28,218 nt of DNA from Anaerolineales bacterium (lineage in GTDB: Bacteria > Chloroflexota > Anaerolineae > Anaerolineales > UBA4823), in the NCBI GenBank assembly GCA_016932955.1, contig JAFGBV010000153.1, positions 1-28,218 on the forward strand. Reading direction: 5' to 3'. Below are positions 15,271 to 21,856 of the stretch, piece by piece. Made by a program: the position numbers and the translations under genes. The notes beneath the pieces are model-generated. The model ran no database searches, was not told the origin of the DNA, and worked only from the letters and a program-made list of their open reading frames with translations. Numbering within the stretch: the stretch's first letter is position 1; every line of letters starts with the position of its first letter.

Positions 15271-15312
15271 CCGACCTGGGCTATGGCAGGAAACTGCAAT
15301 ATCCCAGGTCGG
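15271..15312. terminator. Bidirectional terminator between convergent genes
   Basis: CCGACCTGGG (15271-15280) pairs perfectly with CCCAGGTCGG (15303-15312). The 22-nt loop contains a small GCAG-GAAA-CTGC hairpin. The structure fills the 71-bp gap between the acetyltransferase stop and the stop of the ParB-like gene reading the other way. Short T-rich stretches follow on both sides (TTATTA; CTTTCC on the minus strand). Confidence 0.75.
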
Positions 15313-15315
15313 TTA

Positions 15316-15846
15316 TTACATGCGCACCACGCTCTGCTTGCAGGAGCAGGGCGTGGCTGCGTGCGGGAGGGGAGTGGGGAGATGCTTTTGGACGGCGGGC
15401 TTCGTTTCTTGGGTGTATTCCCAAACCTCCGCCTGGATGTACTGCATTCCCGTGGCGTGGGCCACGGAAACGCGGTGATGGCCATCCATGACGTAATATA
15501 CCTCGGCGACCTTGTAGAGGATCACCGGCGGCCAGGCGTCTGTTTTTAGCAGGATGTAATTGTTCACCCAGCGATCACGCAAATGTTTGCGCAGCGGCCG
15601 GAAGCGGCGGTCGAAATCGCCCTTGCGGTTTACGCTGCCCTTGATCTGCAAGAGCGCCACATCACGCAAGCCCTTGTAGGTGCGGCTGTTGGATTGGATG
15701 CCAGGCAAGTGGTTGAAATCCGCCAAAGGCTGGTGGCGGCGCAGGAGGCGTTCAGTGAACTGCGCCAGGCGGGCCTGGTAGTTCAAGCGCAGGAAAACAT
15801 TGTTCAACGACATGCGCTGGCTTGTGATTACGTGATAGATGGACAT
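15316..15846 (-). CDS. ParB/sulfiredoxin-like domain protein of unknown function
   Basis: This 176-residue protein contains a ParB-N-terminal-like core: PPVILYKVAEVYYVMDGHHR followed by VSVAHATGMQYIQAEVWEYT. The DGHHR motif with the following helix is typical of the ParB/Srx nucleotide-binding fold, whose consensus is (D/N)GxHR. The upstream part (about 1-90) is basic (YQARLAQFTERLLRRHQPL, LRKHLRDRWVNNYIL) and could be a DNA- or RNA-binding helical region. No helix-turn-helix of true ParB is recognised, so a partitioning role is unlikely. The start follows AAAGGAG with 6 nt spacing. Two perfect LacI-type operators lie within 100 bp upstream. Control by the adjacent LacI repressor is therefore likely. 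The biochemical role is unknown. Confidence 0.8.
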   Translation of the reverse strand: MSIYHVITSQRMSLNNVFLRLNYQARLAQFTERLLRRHQPLADFNHLPGIQSNSRTYKGLRDVALLQIKGSVNRKGDFDRRFRPLRKHLRDRWVNNYILLKTDAWPPVILYKVAEVYYVMDGHHRVSVAHATGMQYIQAEVWEYTQETKPAVQKHLPTPLPHAATPCSCKQSVVRM

Positions 15847-15873
15847 CGTTTACTCCTTTCTGGTGTTTTGTGC

Positions 15874-15887
15874 TGCAACCGGTTGCA
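15874..15887. promoter_or_regulatory. LacI-type operator, proximal to ParB-like gene
   Basis: TGCAACCGGTTGCA is a perfect 14-bp palindrome with the central CpG typical of LacI/PurR/CcpA-family operators. It lies 28 bp upstream of the ParB-like start and matches the site at the lacI-family promoter. Confidence 0.85.
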
Positions 15888-15896
15888 ACAGCTGCT

Positions 15897-15916
15897 AAAA
15901 AAAAGAGCATGCTCTT
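15897..15916 (-). terminator. Palindrome plus T-run downstream of the LacI-family gene
   Basis: AAGAGCATGCTCTT (15903-15916) is a perfect 14-bp palindrome. On the minus strand it runs into eight consecutive T residues (15904-15897). It lies about 60 bp after the repressor stop and may end that message. The stem is short (AAGAG/CTCTT with a CATG loop), so termination may be partial, or the palindrome may be a protein site. Confidence 0.5.
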
Positions 15917-15930
15917 GGCGGGGAGTTGAT

Positions 15931-15946
15931 TTGCAACCGGTTGCAA
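15931..15946. promoter_or_regulatory. LacI-type operator, distal to ParB-like gene
   Basis: TTGCAACCGGTTGCAA is a perfect 16-bp palindrome. Its centre is 58 bp from that of the proximal operator, so paired binding of a LacI-type dimer or tetramer is possible. It lies 30 bp after the repressor stop codon. Confidence 0.85.
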
Positions 15947-15975
15947 CCCCGGGTAAAAAAATATCCGATCGCTGC

Positions 15976-16986
15976 TCAAGCTGACTGGCGAATGACCAAT
16001 TCCACTGGGATAGACACATTGGTCACAATGCCCTTCTGCAGGTACTGGATCAGGTTTTCTGCCAGCAACCTACCTGCCATGGGGATGTTCTGGCGGATGG
16101 TGGTGAGGGCTGGCTGGCTGAGAGCGGCGATCGACACATCGTCATAGCCGATCACGGCGACATCTTCTGGCACTCGCCGCCCCGCCTGACGGAGCACATC
16201 CAAGGCGGCGACTGCCATCGCATCGCTGTTGACGAAGACAGCATCTAAATCAGGCGCCTGGGTCAAGAGCTGGCGCATGGCTGCAGCGCCTGAGTCGGGG
16301 GTGAAATCGGCATAAGCGACCAGCTCAGGCGTAGCGGGCAACCCGGATTCGCCCAAAACAGCCACGAAACCATCATACCTGCGCTGCACCTCAAGCTCTT
16401 GCTGTGGGCCACCGAGGAAGGCAATGCGCCGCCGACCTCTGCTGACCAGGTGACGGGCTGCGAGGCTACCGCCGGTGAAATTGTCGCCCATGACGGAGCA
16501 GTAATTCATGTTCGGCAGCGGCATGCCCCACACGATAAAGGGCGCCTTACTCTCCACCAGCCCCTTGATGTGGTACTGCTTGCGCGTGGAGGTCATCAGA
16601 ATAAAACCATCTGCCCGACCAGTAGCCAGGTATTGCCTGATCCAGGTGGAGTCATAGGGATCCACGTGCGCCATGAGCAGGTCGTAGTGATGGTAAGCCA
16701 GCGCGCCGGAGATAGCGCCGAGCATCTCCAGAGCAAACAGATCTGTGACGCAGAAATCTTTGTGGTAAGCATGGGTGACAAAGGCAATCGTGCGGCTCTG
16801 GCGCATGCTCAGGCGGCGGGCAGGGATGGAGATCTCAAAGTCGTGGGCTTTGGCGATGGCGCGGATGCGCTCTTTGGTCTGCTCGGCGATCAGGGGGCTG
16901 TCGCTCAGCGCTCGCGATACGGTGGACTTTGAAACGCCTGCCAGGCGGGCAATATCCTCGATGGTGCGTACTATTTTGCGGTTCAT
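15976..16986 (-). CDS. LacI family transcriptional regulator
   Basis: This 336-residue repressor has an N-terminal LacI helix-turn-helix (TIEDIARLAGVSKSTVSRAL, residues about 8-27), then the hinge region PARRLSMRQSRTIAFVTHA. A periplasmic-binding-protein-like effector domain contains LVSRGRRRIAFLGGPQQELE, AVFVNSDAMAVAALDVL and VAVIGYDDVSIAALSQPALT. These domains normally bind sugars or nucleosides. The frame opens to 17043, but the start at 16986 is preferred. It gives the normal MNRKIVRTIEDIA start and falls about 22 nt after the predicted transcription start. An operator lies across its own promoter (autoregulation), and two identical operators lie downstream before the ParB-like gene. The effector is unknown. 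Confidence 0.95.
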   Translation of the reverse strand: MNRKIVRTIEDIARLAGVSKSTVSRALSDSPLIAEQTKERIRAIAKAHDFEISIPARRLSMRQSRTIAFVTHAYHKDFCVTDLFALEMLGAISGALAYHHYDLLMAHVDPYDSTWIRQYLATGRADGFILMTSTRKQYHIKGLVESKAPFIVWGMPLPNMNYCSVMGDNFTGGSLAARHLVSRGRRRIAFLGGPQQELEVQRRYDGFVAVLGESGLPATPELVAYADFTPDSGAAAMRQLLTQAPDLDAVFVNSDAMAVAALDVLRQAGRRVPEDVAVIGYDDVSIAALSQPALTTIRQNIPMAGRLLAENLIQYLQKGIVTNVSIPVELVIRQSA

Positions 16987-17000
16987 GATCTGTTCTCTGT

Positions 17001-17043
17001 TTGCAACCGGTTGCATTATAGCGTGTATCGGCCCGGCTGTCAA
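17001..17043 (-). promoter_or_regulatory. Consensus sigma-70-type promoter with overlapping LacI operator
   Basis: On the minus strand, TTGACA (17038-17043) and TATAAT (17015-17020) are both perfect and separated by exactly 17 bp. The palindrome TGCAACCGGTTGCA (17002-17015) begins at the last base of the -10 box and covers the predicted transcription start near 17008. This is a classic autorepressed arrangement. Confidence 0.9.
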
Positions 17044-17068
17044 GGGGGTTTAGGAGCGGGGGAATAAC

Positions 17069-17095
17069 TTTCTGTTGAATGTTTCATAACAGAAA
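17069..17095. promoter_or_regulatory. Inverted repeat TTTCTGTT / AACAGAAA, candidate operator
   Basis: The arms at 17069-17076 and 17088-17095 are perfectly complementary, with an 11-bp spacer. A GATAAT that could serve as a -10 for the downstream beta-helix gene lies at 17104-17109. The dyad would then cover its -35 region. It is unrelated to the LacI-type operator. The regulator is unknown. Confidence 0.4.
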
Positions 17096-17131
17096 ATCGG
17101 CGCGATAATTAGATATTCGTCAATTGTATCT

Positions 17132-17191
17132 TCTCAAAAGAAGGGGGAAGTTGGGGTGGCTCGCAGCACCCCAAACCCCAACTTATTGAGA
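17132..17191 (+). promoter_or_regulatory. Leader RNA with mutually exclusive hairpins
   Basis: AAGTTGGGG (17148-17156) can pair with CCCCAACTT (17176-17184), and the outer TCTCAA (17132-17137) with TTGAGA (17186-17191). Alternatively TTGGGGTG (17151-17158) pairs perfectly with CACCCCAA (17167-17174) around an 8-nt loop. The structure ends 38 bp before the ATG of the beta-helix gene. It does not match a riboswitch class I recognise. Confidence 0.45.
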
Positions 17192-17229
17192 GGATACCGT
17201 CAATTCCATACGCGGGAGGATCAGGGAAG

Positions 17230-18645
17230 ATGAAGAAAATCATGCCTCTCTTACTGGTATTTATGGCGATTCTGGTGATCAGCGGGGGGAATTCACCAGC
17301 CGCGGCTCAGATCAGCAACACGATAACGCAAGGCGGGGTGTATTACGTGGCACCAACGGGGGATGATGACAACCCCGGGACACTGGCCTCACCCTGGCAG
17401 ACGATCCAGAAGGCCGCCGAAACCCTGGGTGCAGGGGATACGGTGTACATCCGGGCTGGGACCTACTCCGAGCAGGTGGTGGCGCAACACTCGGGGAGCC
17501 CGGGCAACCCAATCACCTTTGCGGCGTACCCGGGGGAGACGGCAACGCTGGACGGGAGCAGCGTGACCCTGCCGGATGACCTGGCGGGGCTGTTCGAGAT
17601 CGCCAGCCAGAGTTACATCCGGGTATCGGGGCTGCGGGTGATCCACGCCGGGCCGTATAATGATAACGCGGGGATCCTGGTGATGGACTCGAGCGATATC
17701 GTGATTGAGAACGTCTCCACCGACCAGACGCAGTCTTCGGGGATTGGGGTGTGGGGCAGCCAGCGGGTGACGATCCAGGGCAACCGCATCGAATGGGCGG
17801 GGCTGAGCGGGTGGCAAGAGTGCATCACAGTGGCAGGGACGGACGATTTTGTGGTGCGGGATAATGTGGTGCTCAACTGCCAGAAGGAGGGCATCTGCCT
17901 GAAAGATGGGGATTCCAACGGGCAGGCTTATGATAACCAGGTGAATGGCTCAAAGAGGAACGCGATCTACGTGGACGCGTGGGATAAGTACACCCACGAT
18001 ATCGATGTTTACCAGAATCTTGTGCACCATTCAATTGAGGGGGCGGGGCTGGCGGTGGCCTCGGAGCAGGGCGGGCAGCTCAGCAACATCCGCCTTTACA
18101 ACAATGTGGCTTACCAGAACAACACCTACGGTATCGAAATCTCATATTGCTGCACGGACAGCCACCCGATGGATACGATCCTGCTGATCAACAACACGCT
18201 GTACGATAACGGCAACGAGGTGGATTGGGGCGGGGGGATCATTGCCGATAATCCGCAGGCGGAGAACGTGACCATCCGCAATAACATCACCAGCCAAAAC
18301 CTGACCTTCCAGATCGCGGTGGCAGCGAATGTCCCGGCGGCAAATGTGACGGTGGACCACAACCTGATCGATGGTTACCGCGGTTATGAAGATGAGGTGT
18401 ATGGCGAGGATTACGTGGAGGGCGACCCTATGTTCGTAAACCCCGGTGGGGCGAATTTTCATCTCCAGGCTGGGTCGCCGGCGGTGGACGCGGGCTGGGA
18501 TGTGGAGGCGCCGGCGCTGGATTTCGAGGGGGATTTCCGCCCGCAGGATGGGGATGAGGATGGAACGGCGATCCACGATATCGGGGCGGATGAGGTGAGG
18601 GGGGATACGATGCAGGTGTATTTGCCGATAGTGGTCAAAGATTAG
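17230..18645 (+). CDS. Secreted right-handed parallel beta-helix protein
   Basis: This 471-residue exported protein has a signal peptide MKKIMPLLLVFMAILVISGG with likely cleavage after the PAAA/Q region. It then has YYVAPTGDDDNPGTLASPWQ and TIQKAAETLGAGDTVYIRAG, the standard opening of DUF1565/Pectate-lyase-3-like beta-helices. Many helix rungs follow (SDIVIENVSTDQTQSSGIGV, QRVTIQGNRIEWAG, DDFVVRDNVVLNCQKEGICL, NVTIRNNITSQN, NVTVDHNLIDG). It closes with SPAVDAGWD and DFEGDFRPQDGDEDGTAIHD, then a short tail MQVYLPIVVKD. Such proteins are polysaccharide lyases, hydrolases or surface-binding proteins. No catalytic residues are identifiable by eye. It is likely in an operon with the next two genes and lies beside a LacI regulator. 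Confidence 0.88.
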   Translation: MKKIMPLLLVFMAILVISGGNSPAAAQISNTITQGGVYYVAPTGDDDNPGTLASPWQTIQKAAETLGAGDTVYIRAGTYSEQVVAQHSGSPGNPITFAAYPGETATLDGSSVTLPDDLAGLFEIASQSYIRVSGLRVIHAGPYNDNAGILVMDSSDIVIENVSTDQTQSSGIGVWGSQRVTIQGNRIEWAGLSGWQECITVAGTDDFVVRDNVVLNCQKEGICLKDGDSNGQAYDNQVNGSKRNAIYVDAWDKYTHDIDVYQNLVHHSIEGAGLAVASEQGGQLSNIRLYNNVAYQNNTYGIEISYCCTDSHPMDTILLINNTLYDNGNEVDWGGGIIADNPQAENVTIRNNITSQNLTFQIAVAANVPAANVTVDHNLIDGYRGYEDEVYGEDYVEGDPMFVNPGGANFHLQAGSPAVDAGWDVEAPALDFEGDFRPQDGDEDGTAIHDIGADEVRGDTMQVYLPIVVKD

Positions 18646-18717
18646 TTTATTTGCAAAGCGTTGCTTTAGCTGTCACCAGACAGTCACAGTAAGTGTTTTG
18701 ATCCAAAGGAGGAGGCT

Positions 18718-20529
18718 ATGACCAGGCATGCCATGCGCATGGTGATCTGCTGGACGCTCCTATCTTTGCTCTGCTCCACAACCGCCAGCCAGCCTTCCCC
18801 AGCGGCAACCACAACACAGGCTGAAAGCGCGCCGACTGCTGGGGCTGGCGATCCCGTTCTGTACTTCTCGGACATCACCAGCGGCCCAAAAAGCGGGAAC
18901 AGCGACACCTCGGGGGGGAGGAGCGGGATGGATGGGGCGATCGTCACCATCTGGGGGCGGAACCTGGGCAGCACGCAGGGGGGGAGCCGGGTGTACGCCA
19001 ACGGGGTGGAAGCAGCATCGTATTATTTCTGGGGTAACGCGACCGCCCCGGCTGACCTCTACACCTATCACCAGATGCAGATGGTGTCTTTCCAGGTGAG
19101 CCACCTGGCGCAAGACGGCGTGGGCTCGATCTATGTGGTGGTGGAGGGGAAAACGTCCAACTCGCTGCCGTTCACGGTGCGGGCGGGGAAGATCTACTTT
19201 GCCACGACGGGGGGCGATGACGATCATGGCGACGGCAGTTGGGGTGCTCCCTGGCGGACGATCCTGCATGCCGCGGAGAGCTTGGCGGCGGGCGACATTG
19301 CTTACATCGGCGACGGGGTGGACCAGACGAGCGAGACGGACTATGGGGCGGCGGTGAACCTGGGCAGCGATGGGACGGAAAGCCAGCCCAAGGCGCTGAT
19401 CGTCTACCCAGGGGCTGTATCACAGGTGGGCAACGCAAGTATTGAGCGCGCTTTTTGGGTGTGGAACGGGGATACGGGCGGCTATTCTACGCACTGGGTG
19501 CTGGCAAAGTTTACCGTCACCACCGGGCAGGTGGGTTTGCCGGCGCAGAGTGGTTTCCGGGTGGTGGGGAACTACGTCACGGCGCCCAACGGCGATGGGA
19601 TGGATGGGGCGATCGATGGAAGCGGCAATAACCTGTCGATCTTGGGCAATGAGCTGGAGAAGGTTGGCTCGGCGAACTGCTCCAAACTCTACCATACCAT
19701 TTATATCAAGGGTGTGCGGCAGGATGACCCGCCGCGCCCGCCGAGCGAGTCCAACCGCGAGGTGGCGTGGAATTACATCCACGATAACCTTGCCAACCGG
19801 GCGATCAACATCTACAGCGAGCAGGATGCTTCAGCTTACATCCAACTGCACCGCATCCATGATAATGTGATCGTCAACCAGAGGGGGGATGGGATCATGC
19901 TGGGTTATTATGTGGTTGGCGATAACTGGATCTACAACAATCTGATCATCCAGGCTGGATTGGGGCCGGAATGGGTGGATGATGCTTCCTACCATACGGG
20001 TCTAAGGATCAACACGGGGCATGAGGAAATTGACCAAACGACGGTGTATATCTATCACAACACGCTGTACGGCAACGGCTGGGATGGGGCGGCGCTGCCA
20101 GGCGAGACGGGCAGCGTGCTGTTTGACCAGGGGGCGCTGGAGCGCTCGACGACGGTGCACTTCAGCAACAATATCATTTATTCCACCGGCGAGCCGTACC
20201 TGGCAGGCGAGTCGGCTGGGCTGCCGGGGGGATACCACCTGAATTGCTGGTACGGGGATGGCAGCGCTCCGGTGTGGGATACCGCCGCGATCAACGAGGA
20301 TCCAAACTTTGCCAGCGCGGCGACATTCGACCTGCGCCTGCAGGACGGCAGCCCGTGCATGGATGCGGGTAAGAATGTGGCGACGGTCGTTGCACGAGAC
20401 CTACTGGGCACGCCGCGCCCGCAAGGGGCAGGCTTTGACATCGGGGCATATGAGTTTATTAGCGAAACGGTAATCCTGAGGCAACCGTTCTACTTGCCGA
20501 TGGTGATTAACATCCAGCCGGTTCGATGA
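18718..20529 (+). CDS. Secreted IPT/TIG-like plus right-handed beta-helix protein
   Basis: This 603-residue exported protein starts with MTRHAMRMVICWTLLSLLCS as signal peptide. An Ig-like IPT/TIG-type domain follows (about 40-150: GAIVTIWGRNLGSTQGGSRV, GSIYVVVEGKTSNSLPFTV). A beta-helix domain then opens with KIYFATTGGDDDHGDGSWGA and PWRTILHAAESLAAGDIAYI, with rungs such as FRVVGNYVTAPNGDGMDGAI, NNLSILGNELEKVGSANCSK and TVYIYHNTLYGNGWDGAAL. It ends with SPCMDAGKN, GFDIGAYEF and a short tail PFYLPMVINIQPVR. The start is fixed by AAAGGAGGAGG just upstream. The gene is 72 bp after the first beta-helix gene and 21 bp before an MFS gene. The substrate is unknown, probably an extracellular glycan. 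Confidence 0.87.
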   Translation: MTRHAMRMVICWTLLSLLCSTTASQPSPAATTTQAESAPTAGAGDPVLYFSDITSGPKSGNSDTSGGRSGMDGAIVTIWGRNLGSTQGGSRVYANGVEAASYYFWGNATAPADLYTYHQMQMVSFQVSHLAQDGVGSIYVVVEGKTSNSLPFTVRAGKIYFATTGGDDDHGDGSWGAPWRTILHAAESLAAGDIAYIGDGVDQTSETDYGAAVNLGSDGTESQPKALIVYPGAVSQVGNASIERAFWVWNGDTGGYSTHWVLAKFTVTTGQVGLPAQSGFRVVGNYVTAPNGDGMDGAIDGSGNNLSILGNELEKVGSANCSKLYHTIYIKGVRQDDPPRPPSESNREVAWNYIHDNLANRAINIYSEQDASAYIQLHRIHDNVIVNQRGDGIMLGYYVVGDNWIYNNLIIQAGLGPEWVDDASYHTGLRINTGHEEIDQTTVYIYHNTLYGNGWDGAALPGETGSVLFDQGALERSTTVHFSNNIIYSTGEPYLAGESAGLPGGYHLNCWYGDGSAPVWDTAAINEDPNFASAATFDLRLQDGSPCMDAGKNVATVVARDLLGTPRPQGAGFDIGAYEFISETVILRQPFYLPMVINIQPVR

Positions 20530-20550
20530 TCCCGCCTAAGGAGGCCCTTC

Positions 20551-21699
20551 ATGGAAAAACGACAACTCCTTATCCTCTTCATCTGCAGCCTGGTTCCCTG
20601 GACGGTGGGGAATGGGGTGTTGCCGCTGCTGCCAGTTTATGCGATCCAATTGGGAGCATCTTCTGCGGCGGCAGGTGCATACCTGGCGATTTCGTACGTG
20701 GCGATCATGCTTGGCGCGCTTTCGGCGGGTTGGATTTCGGACCGGTTGCGCTCGCGGCGGATACCGCTGGTGATAAGCGGCGCAGTTGGGTTACCGGTGC
20801 TGTGGTTGATGGGCCTGGTGAGCAACCTGTGGCAGCTTATTGCGGCGACGGCTGTTTTGTGGTTCTTGGGTGGGATGGGCTTTGCGCTGACCAGCATACT
20901 GGCCGGGCTATTTGCGGGGCGAGAAGAACGCGGCAAGGTGTTTGGCGTGCTCTCGTTGGCCGGCCCGGTGGGGATGCTGATCGGCGGGATGGCTTCGGGG
21001 CCGCTTGTCGACCGCTGGGGTTTCCCGACGATGTTTGCTGCCTTTGCGCTGTTCTGCTTGATCTGGCCGCTGGCGGCATGGATGGTGAAGGATATGCAGG
21101 TGGCGCATCCGGCGCACGACCAGGCTGAGGGTGGGCAGGCTAAAACCGGGTTGGGCTGGGTCTTCTGGCTGTTCTTCATTGCCAGCCTGGCGCCTATGGT
21201 GGCTAACTTTGCCGGCATCCTGGGGCGCTCACTGGCGATGGATGAACTGGAATTCAGCGCTTCTGCCATCTCCAGCACGAATGTGGTAGCGGGCCTGGTG
21301 GTGCTACCAGTTGGCCTGCTCTCGGGGGTGGCTTCCGATCGTTTTGGACGGAAATGGTTGCTGCTGATCGGTTTTTTCGCGGAGGCGTTCGGGTTAGGGC
21401 TGCTGGCAATTGCGCAACCACTATGGCAGTTTTGGCTGGTGATCTCGCTGACGAGCGTGCAGACGGCGGTGAGCGGCGCGGTCGGCTCGGCGCTGGTGGC
21501 TGACCTGGTGGATAAGGCATCGCTGAGCAAGGCGATGTCGTATTACTCATCCAATTCCTGGCTGGGCGGGGTGATCGGTTTTGCAGTGACCGGTTTGGTG
21601 ATCGGATGGCTGGGCTTTACGGCGACCTTTCTGCTGGCGGCGCTGCTGCCGGTGGCATCCATCGTCATGCTGAGGGCGATCCGGATAGTGGATCAATAA
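20551..21699 (+). CDS. MFS transporter
   Basis: This 382-residue protein is strongly hydrophobic throughout, with about 11-12 membrane helices in two halves. Family motifs are visible: GWISDRLRSRRIPLVISG and LSGVASDRFGRKWLLLIGFF, both the G-x-x-x-D-R-x-x-R/G-R-R/K loop between helices 2-3 and 8-9, and GPVGMLIGGMASGPLVDRWG around helix 5. It is a secondary transporter or efflux pump; substrate cannot be assigned. AAGGAGG sits directly upstream. It starts 21 bp after the second beta-helix gene, so co-transcription and uptake or export linked to those secreted proteins are plausible. Confidence 0.92.
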   Translation: MEKRQLLILFICSLVPWTVGNGVLPLLPVYAIQLGASSAAAGAYLAISYVAIMLGALSAGWISDRLRSRRIPLVISGAVGLPVLWLMGLVSNLWQLIAATAVLWFLGGMGFALTSILAGLFAGREERGKVFGVLSLAGPVGMLIGGMASGPLVDRWGFPTMFAAFALFCLIWPLAAWMVKDMQVAHPAHDQAEGGQAKTGLGWVFWLFFIASLAPMVANFAGILGRSLAMDELEFSASAISSTNVVAGLVVLPVGLLSGVASDRFGRKWLLLIGFFAEAFGLGLLAIAQPLWQFWLVISLTSVQTAVSGAVGSALVADLVDKASLSKAMSYYSSNSWLGGVIGFAVTGLVIGWLGFTATFLLAALLPVASIVMLRAIRIVDQ

Positions 21700-21727
21700 G
21701 GTTGGCGCCCAGGAAGTTCGAGGCGGT

Positions 21728-21799
21728 TTGGCATGCGCGGGGGTAATTCTCCTGGCTTTTATTCTACTCATGCTTGCTGTGGCTGCCTGTGCCCCATAA
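21728..21799 (+). pseudogene. Lipoprotein signal peptide cut off from the downstream hydrolase by an in-frame TAA
   Basis: From a TTG at 21728 the frame reads a classic lipoprotein signal, GVILLAFILLMLAVAACAP, with a possible lipobox AVAAC, and then TAA at 21797-21799. The same frame continues without further stops as PAPLSKPGSYQFGRRSYYFV directly into the hydrolase that can start at 21857. The GSYQFGRRSYYF strand looks like genuine coding sequence of that enzyme family. A single nonsense change, a sequencing error, or stop readthrough would each explain it. The TTG start is uncertain. Confidence 0.6.
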
Positions 21800-21856
21800 C
21801 CTGCACCACTCTCAAAGCCAGGCTCCTACCAGTTCGGCAGGCGGAGTTATTATTTT

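Noticed and set aside
15316..15846. ParB-like gene as part of a plasmid partition locus
   Set aside because: No ParA, no replication gene and no repeated centromere-like sites are near; the neighbours are chromosomal-type genes.
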